Source: Lamellibrachia columna
Lineage: Eukaryota; Annelida; Polychaeta; Sabellida; Siboglinidae
Assembly (NCBI GenBank): GCA_963662155.1
Contig: OY759263.1
Coordinates: 33,791,602 to 33,855,601, forward strand
DNA length: 64,000 bases
Direction: 5' to 3'
The translations under genes and the position numbers were made by a program. Position 1 is the stretch's first letter. Each line of letters starts with the position of its first letter. The notes under the pieces were generated by a model. The model searched no databases, had not been told where the DNA came from, and saw nothing but the letters and a program-made list of their open reading frames with translations. Below, piece after piece: positions 58,069 through 64,000 of the stretch.

Positions 58069-61000
58069 CTAAAGCCACATGGTAATGACGGCAAAACCGG
58101 CAAGAGACATGACGGAAGTGACATATATACGCTGGGTGGAGGCGCCATTACAGTACTCTGTGTTACAGACGCATGTCTCTGTTTTTACTTCTCCTGTCGA
58201 AGAAGTGTGACAGCCGCTATTCGCTGGGGTTCCAAGACACCCTCGGTTCAACACGTGGTGCCCTACAACGAGATAGAACGTGGTGACGCGGTGGAAGCCG
58301 ATTGGCCCCTGTACTCCCGCCACATTTAATGTTCCGTCCATTACCTGCTTTTTCACAATCGTTAGATGCGTGATAAAAGATAAGCAGAGAACGTGATTAT
58401 GTCATAAAGGTGGCCCTGAGCGTGATTATGAAAGAGACCGAGAGGTAGGCCCAGACTAGGTTACGATGGATTAGGAACATCAGCAGCCCCTTGGAGGAAA
58501 AGAACATCCGCCTCAAAGACGTAATGAGAACGGAAAGGTAAAAGAACCGTACATAATGGAACAAGTTGATTTCTTGCCACATTGACAGCAGTTCTAATGT
58601 CACTTGAATTACTAACTGGAGTATGGTGAGCAGGTGGGCTGAACATGCCGGATACGTCAATGGAGGCTGATATTTGCTGGGCGCTGCTATAGACACAGTG
58701 ATAAAATAGCATCGAGGAATACTATGGCAAACAGCACACGGAAGAACAAGCCAAGTCAGAGCAGCCTTAGCATGCATTGACTCTCTGAAAATAAAACTTA
58801 TGTTCTTGAACTTACAGTTCTTCGACTTAAATATATGCGTCCTGCTACAAAAAAAACATATGCGGTGTGCCCACTTACTGCCTGACAATACGATGTTTTT
58901 ACGGCACACGACTCCGGAGCAGTTGCTGATGAATTCTCCCCCAGTGAAGGGGTCATTGCATCTGTCTTGTCCTGGTTCGAATCCGCTCAAACCAGACACG
59001 AACGAACACTCATAGCACATAACCGCCTCTCCTTCAACAAAGCAAAGGAATTTGAAAATCAACTCGATATTTTGTACCTGTTTATGTCCCTGCGGTAATC
59101 GACAAGGACCAGAAGGTTATTACGTCTATGTGGGGACTAGTGCCAAAGCACTGTAGGGACTGTAGATCTGTCTGCCCAATTTGTACCTGTTTATGTCCCT
59201 ACGGTAATCGACAAGGACCAGAAGGTTATTACGTCTATGTGGGGACTAGTGCCAAAGCACTGTAGGCACTGTAGATCTGTCTGCCCAATTTGTACCTGTT
59301 TATGTCCCTACGGTAATCGACAAGGACCAGAAGGTTATTATGTCTATGTGGGCACTAGTGCCAAAGCACTGTAGGCACTGTAGATCTGTCTGCCCAATGT
59401 ACTTTAAAAGTGTCCACGGTGACTGCAGTCACACCTGTTCCAGACAGTATATTCCAGTTCTGCTCAGTCATGTGGTAAACGGCTGCCACGTGGATAAATA
59501 TCTCACGTGCAGGTTTTTATGGTCTCTCATAAGGGCAAAATGCCCATATGAAAGACCTGCTCTGCCCCTATGAGATTTTTTTTTAATCTTTAATTTAGAC
59601 TTATGAAAGAACAACTTCTGTAGACTAACAATAATCATAATTAGTTTTAGAATTTCCCCGGTCACAGCGGCCAAAAACGCCCATCCTCCTATTTTGTTCA
59701 TAGCAGCCAGCCTGCCGACAGTTGCTTTTCAATACTAAGCATGCAGCATGGAAGAGTTTGCAACGTTTAAGGTGTTGGTTTTATATAATTTTTAATTGAA
59801 AAAAATTCTAGTCACAACAAGCGGAACAAAATTAACAAACATGGCTACACTTGCCACCCTGTGTTGATGGTAATGACATTGGAATTTGTTATAGCATTGT
59901 GAAGCTGACTTTGAGGTTTTTTTGGTAAATATTCCTTACAGTTCACTTCATGATTAGAAAATCACATAATTCTACCACAGCAATTGTAACAGCCATTTCA
60001 TTCACAAATTCAAATGTTGCCCGTATGAAACTTGGCACTGCCCGTATGAACTGAACGTAAAAAAACATAAAAAAAACACGACTAAGTCACATGATCTTCA
60101 AACTTCCTGCAGCGGGAATCTGACATCCACGAGTTGCTGGCTGGAAAGGTGTGAGCTAGAAAACTGATTTTGGTGAATGAAAGTGATTTTTTTCGATCAC
60201 ATTTCAGTACTTATAATTGACATTGGTTAGACATTCGGAGTGCTGAATAAAGCCCTTATATCAGAGCTATTGTTTGGATCTTACGTTGTTGCTCTATCCA
60301 GTGCGAGAAATATTTAGTTGCCCCACCCCTACACACACACACACCAAATATGTCTGTGTTGGGGCACGTCCGTCTGTGCGCCACGGGGCAAGTTCACCCT
60401 TAGAATATCTGATGTAAAATGCTCAGGACACTTGTGAACATAAACCCACTAACACACTCGCATTTTAGTGTTATTTTCTAGTCCAAAAAGTGATGAAACC
60501 ACATTTTGATTTCAGAATTTTCTAGCCGATGTAGTGCCAAACCTTGTCTTTTTGTTTGCCTGGTTTATTTCATAAATAAAACAGAATTTGTGAGGATTTT
60601 AAGTTTCTAACAGAATGTCTATCACAAACATGACTGTATTTTTTTACATACAAATATGACAAAACTGCACTGTTTAGCGCAGGTGTTGAGCAATTTTGTT
60701 AACACCAGATTGTTCTATCGACCGGTGCCACACTCGCTAGGCCTAGGACCTAGGTAGCACGATATTGTTCATTATGAATGTTTAACAAGATTTAACAAGA
60801 TTTGCCATCCAAGCCAAAGGCCCAGATGGCAAATGGACAAGGAAGCCATTGGCTTATCGAGAGTCCAACAATGTTCATCTACTTATAACCCGCCCTCCTG
60901 AGATATGTGTCAACCTTGTTTTTAAACATATTGTTGACCCGGCTTATAATCTATTTTCAGGCGAACAATGCGTGCATTCTAATGCCATACATGGCGACTT

Positions 61001-61440
61001 CCAGAACGTTGCGCCGAACCTAGTTGACTAATTGTTATTTACGTAGCGATAACGATCCATTGTTTACACACAGTCGCAATACTTCAAGGTGCAAATAATA
61101 AGTGTGCATAAATCATTGAATTAATACGAGCTCATACTCCATTTTAATTGCTTGTTTCTGGAAACATAGAAACCACGTGACCACATTAAGAAATCCCTAC
61201 TCGATTAAATTCAGCCCAGTTTACGTTTGTATATTCGATCAATGTGAGGAATTGCCACATAATTTCTCCTACTTTCTAAGTAGCTGGTTGAATAATTATC
61301 AAGGCAAGTCTCTGGGCTTAACGAAACACTAATCTCCCTGTTAAACACATGCAATGTGTGTAAAACTAAAAGAATATAAACTTACCTGAATCAATAGATG
61401 CCGAGACAAACAAAAGAACTCCTATTATTAACACGTTCAT
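58069..61440 (-). CDS. Ly6/uPAR-type three-finger protein, GPI-anchored, three exons
   Basis: Exons 61386-61440, 58879-59031, 58069-58262 join in phase to a 133-residue protein. Residues 1-18 (MNVLIIGVLLFVSASIDS) are a signal peptide. The mature part has ten cysteines at 24, 27, 43, 56, 61, 78, 87, 100, 102 and 107, beginning VMCYEC and closing TCVCNTEYCNG, the LU-domain pattern with the terminal CN. The C terminus (YVTSVMSLAGFAVITMWL) is hydrophobic after small residues NGAS, as expected for GPI attachment. Such proteins act at the cell surface as receptor modulators, junction factors or protease-receptor relatives; no specific orthologue is clear. The exon 3 acceptor was chosen at TCGTTGTAG because it gives the right phase and avoids adding a non-family segment. 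Intron 1 holds a 109-bp triplication and a pogo 3' repeat. Confidence 0.88.
59070..59400. repeat. 109-bp tandem repeat, 3 copies
   Basis: TTTGTACCTGTTTATGTCCC starts at about 59071, 59180 and 59289. Units end AGATCTGTCTGCCCAA. Near-identical copies. In the first intron of the Ly6 gene, beginning 40 bp upstream of exon 2 on the coding strand. Confidence 0.95.
60405..60690 (+). repeat. Pogo-element 3' tail, copy 2
   Basis: See 23025-23500. This copy lacks the GC-rich interruption and has no coding part before it. In the Ly6 intron. Confidence 0.7.
60779..60890 (+). repeat. Dispersed repeat 'TTTAACAAGATTTGCCATCC' copy 2
   Basis: Nearly identical to 16975-17075, continuing with GTTCATCTACTTATAACCCGCC. 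The same extension (GTTTCATCTGTGTATAACCGGCC-like) is present in the minus-strand copy at 62270-62390, so the full unit is at least 125 bp. Confidence 0.8.
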
Positions 61441-62838
61441 GGTTGAGGATTAGTTCAAGTTCTAACCGAGGGGAGAAGAATACTAAATTGTCAGTTTTTA
61501 TCTCCAGATGATGTATATGTAGCAATTACTGTGACTGTATGTCCAGTCGGATAGAGCTGTTCGCCGTCAGCGTTAGTAGACTATTTAGCCAGACTCTGGA
61601 TGTCTCTAGTAGCCAGAAGGGTGCTCCTCGATATATCGGTACTGACCTGAAACCAAACAAACACGTATAACTAACTACACCTCTAAAGCTTACGAACTTA
61701 GGGTATTAATAGAACGATGGAACGCTTGGCAGCTGTTTTCAAGGATAGGTCTACCTGCCTCTTCAGAAGACGTCCCTACCAGGCCAGGACGTCAAGGCTG
61801 AGGGGCACTTACTCTAGCTGAACAAAATATGGAACGAAACGATACACTACAATGATTCTAGGATCATGGAACGTCCAGACGATGACCAACTTACGAATAC
61901 TATATAGACCTGAACGTAGAACAGCAATTATTAAGAGAACTTGGCGGGTATAAAATCGAAAAAGTTCCACTCCATGAGATAAGGTTAGCAGATTATGGCA
62001 GCCTGGAAGGGAAGAACTACTCCTTCGTTTGGTCAGGGAAAGCATGTGGTGACATTTGATGCAGGCATAAGTTTTGCCATTCACATTGAGACCGGCGAAG
62101 AAACGTGCAAAGCCCAATATCTGATCGACTAACCACCCTTAGGATGTAAACTGCTAGGTACAACTTCCTATTGCTACCACAAATAAATGAATGGAACAAA
62201 TTATATACTTATATACATATTGTGTAAATGCTAGTAGCGTGAATATGCTTAAAAACAAAATTGATAAATATGTCAGGAAGGCCGGTTATACACAGATGAA
62301 AGTGTTGGGCTCTCGATAAGCCTATGACTTACTTGTCCACTTGCCATCTGAGCCTTTGCTTTAGATGGCAATCTTGTTAAATATTGTCGACTGCAAGTAG
62401 TCCTAAACATAATACCAACAACTGGTAAAATTATGCCCTAAGACTAAGGTTAGGGTAGGGTGAGGGGATTAGCCCACAAGAGGCGATAGGCCTACCCCAC
62501 TTTTGTTCCGTCTGACACATGCACGCGACTACCTCTACAGCTGATTACCGTGCCGACACGTTGCTTTGCCGTCACTCTAAAACGACGGAACGCTACTTAT
62601 AGTTACCAGTGCAATTTTCGACCCACGCCAGTTTTCGACCCATTGAAATCTCATCACAGCGTCTGTTTTTATATATATAATATAACATGGAACATGTTTA
62701 TGATATACATACCTTGGTATAAACCGACTTTGCATGCTTACCAGACATTATTATTGAGCGTCTGCTGACGAGTGTCTCGTTCTTTGGCCACGTGACAATA
62801 ATAGCCCCATTTGTGGTAGAAGTATGGCATATATATTC
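61441..62838. other. Ly6 5' flank and spacer, with a dispersed repeat
   Basis: 61441-61640 is likely 5' untranslated or promoter sequence of the Ly6 gene; no clear TATA box. 62270-62390 (minus) is copy 3 of the AACAAGATTGCCATC repeat. A degenerate hammerhead-like CTGCTGACGA lies at 62762-62771. Confidence 0.5.
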
Positions 62839-63160
62839 AATACAAGTATATGTGTATGTGTTTTATAAAGCGCTATGTCAAGCCTGGTTGTTAAAAAAAG
62901 TTGAAATAATTGGAACAAAGTGGTAAAATGAAAAAAGATTGTCTGTGCGGCTTGCCATAAATATAGGTCGAATTCCGCCGGTTTCCTCGACTCGTGCGAC
63001 ATGGTTCAGATGTTCAATATTCGTAAGTTTTTCACTCAAAACAACTGTTTTAATAATTTGTTTGCATTGAATAAATGAAGTAGCTGTGTTTCTTCAGATT
63101 TTTTTTAAGCGGCATATTCTATTAAGTAGGTCGAAAACTACATCAACCAGCATACACGGT
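62839..63160 (+). repeat. Penelope-like 3' tail, copy 2
   Basis: Matches 54515-54870 at about 90 percent by eye: TATGTGTTTTATAAAGCGCT, ATGTCAAGCCTGGTTGTT, GGTCGAATTCCGCCGGTTTC, CGACATGGTTCAGA.GTTCAA, TATTAAGTAGGTCGAAAACTA. The first copy has about 30 extra bases at 54755-54790. Both contain CGACATGGTTCAGA and TTCAATATTCGTAAGTTTT, which reads like a start codon followed by a 5' splice site. Confidence 0.9.
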
Positions 63161-64000
63161 AAAGTGAGAAAATTAACTTTTTCTGCATTTCGTTATTATG
63201 ATTAGTGGAGTGTGCCCCTAGCGGACTGTAGGAGAACTGAACCGGTATCATTTCTCGAGCATTTGACAACGCTACAGTTTATTATCTACCCATACGGTAC
63301 TGTGCTTTATACTCGTTTATTCATTGCTGAAGATGCGTGTAAGTTGTTGCACTACATTAAACATCGATGCAGGTAATCGTTTACTTAACTGGCCTAAATT
63401 ATTAGAGGTTTACGCCGACGGTTTTTACAGCATTTTTGTACCTGAATGCGTTCCTTACATCATTCCGCATTTGCTCCACTAAAAAAATTTCATATATTCT
63501 TTAAAAATATTGTGTTTTAGGCCACTTTTAATCAGTTTTACACATCAAAACAGCGGAACCAATTGCATGATAAACATGGCGCGTGTGCGATTTGCGCATT
63601 AGTCACGCCTCGGTGCCATCAGAACCGCGAAGGCGATCTTTGTGTGTATCGCGCGTACAATTACGCATCGTAAAAAATTAAGATAAAAAAGAGAAAGTAA
63701 GCTTAAACAAATTTTCAAACGAAAGAATTCTACCAAAAAAAATATTCTCCCCAGTTTTTATATTAAACGCAACATTTATAGAGCACATACAGTCACTTGT
63801 AACGTAATATTTCATCTTTTATTTAATTAAATATTTGATGTTGCAAATATTGTTTTTTTTATAAATTATTTGGTTGATATTAGATGTTATGCGCATACGC
63901 AACTACAAGGGGACATCTCATTGCATTTCATTGTTAATATAATAAAATTTTATTTCATTTAATTCATATTATCTGTCGTTTGGTGAACAAAGACTATTGT
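63161..64000. other. No gene recognised
   Basis: AT-rich terminal spacer; no supported exon, RNA gene or repeat family. Confidence 0.4.

Noticed and set aside
1..64000. tRNA or rRNA genes and CRISPR arrays
   Set aside because: Only SINE-type tRNA-like boxes were seen; the tandem arrays have no spacers and this is animal DNA.

Overview
This window is animal nuclear DNA: AT-rich, with short GT-AG spliced exons widely spaced among a dense and varied load of transposons and tandem repeats. The mobile elements (hAT, pogo/Tigger, non-LTR, Ty3/Gypsy and Penelope-like pieces, plus tRNA-derived SINEs) and the gene families suggest an invertebrate, perhaps a marine lophotrochozoan. That placement is inference; nothing here fixes the phylum. 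Most long open frames are minisatellites whose unit is a multiple of 3, not genes.

Layout. 1-17.8 kb: no complete gene; tandem repeats, SINEs, LINE remnants and a 2,979-bp hAT-type element that carries about 62 copies of a 39-bp minisatellite. 17.9-19.6 kb, minus strand: the first two coding exons of a kinesin-3 (KIF13-like) gene that runs leftward and probably out of the window, with a YY1-like promoter motif. 20.1-25.1 kb: a TA-flanked MITE, a decayed pogo-type transposase that contains an OTU-like region, and a decayed non-LTR reverse transcriptase. 25.4-35.1 kb, plus strand: a complete six-exon pyrroline-5-carboxylate reductase gene, with a possible two-exon nested gene in intron 1 and minisatellites or inverted repeats in intron 1, intron 2 and the last intron. 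35.6-36.3 kb: a Ty3/Gypsy fragment and a SINE. 38.1-52.8 kb (first exon possibly at 55.2 kb), minus strand: an 11-exon coiled-coil gene of the BFR1 (nuclear segregation protein) type, with a second hAT element and several MITEs in its introns. 54.1-57.7 kb: a Penelope-like GIY-YIG remnant with a hammerhead-like 3' motif, an unrecognised frameshifted ORF, and about 640 bp of TG-rich repeat. 58.1-61.4 kb, minus strand: a three-exon secreted, GPI-anchored Ly6/uPAR three-finger protein. 61.5-64 kb: dispersed repeats and a second copy of the Penelope-like 3' tail.

The genes do not form a pathway. They are unrelated housekeeping or cell-biology genes: microtubule transport, proline synthesis, RNA/ER-linked coiled coil, and a surface Ly6 protein. 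The more unusual content is in the mobile DNA: two hAT insertions with exact 8-bp target duplications, each tied to a tandem array; a pogo element with an embedded OTU-like protease remnant; and several hammerhead-like motifs at Penelope-type 3' ends.
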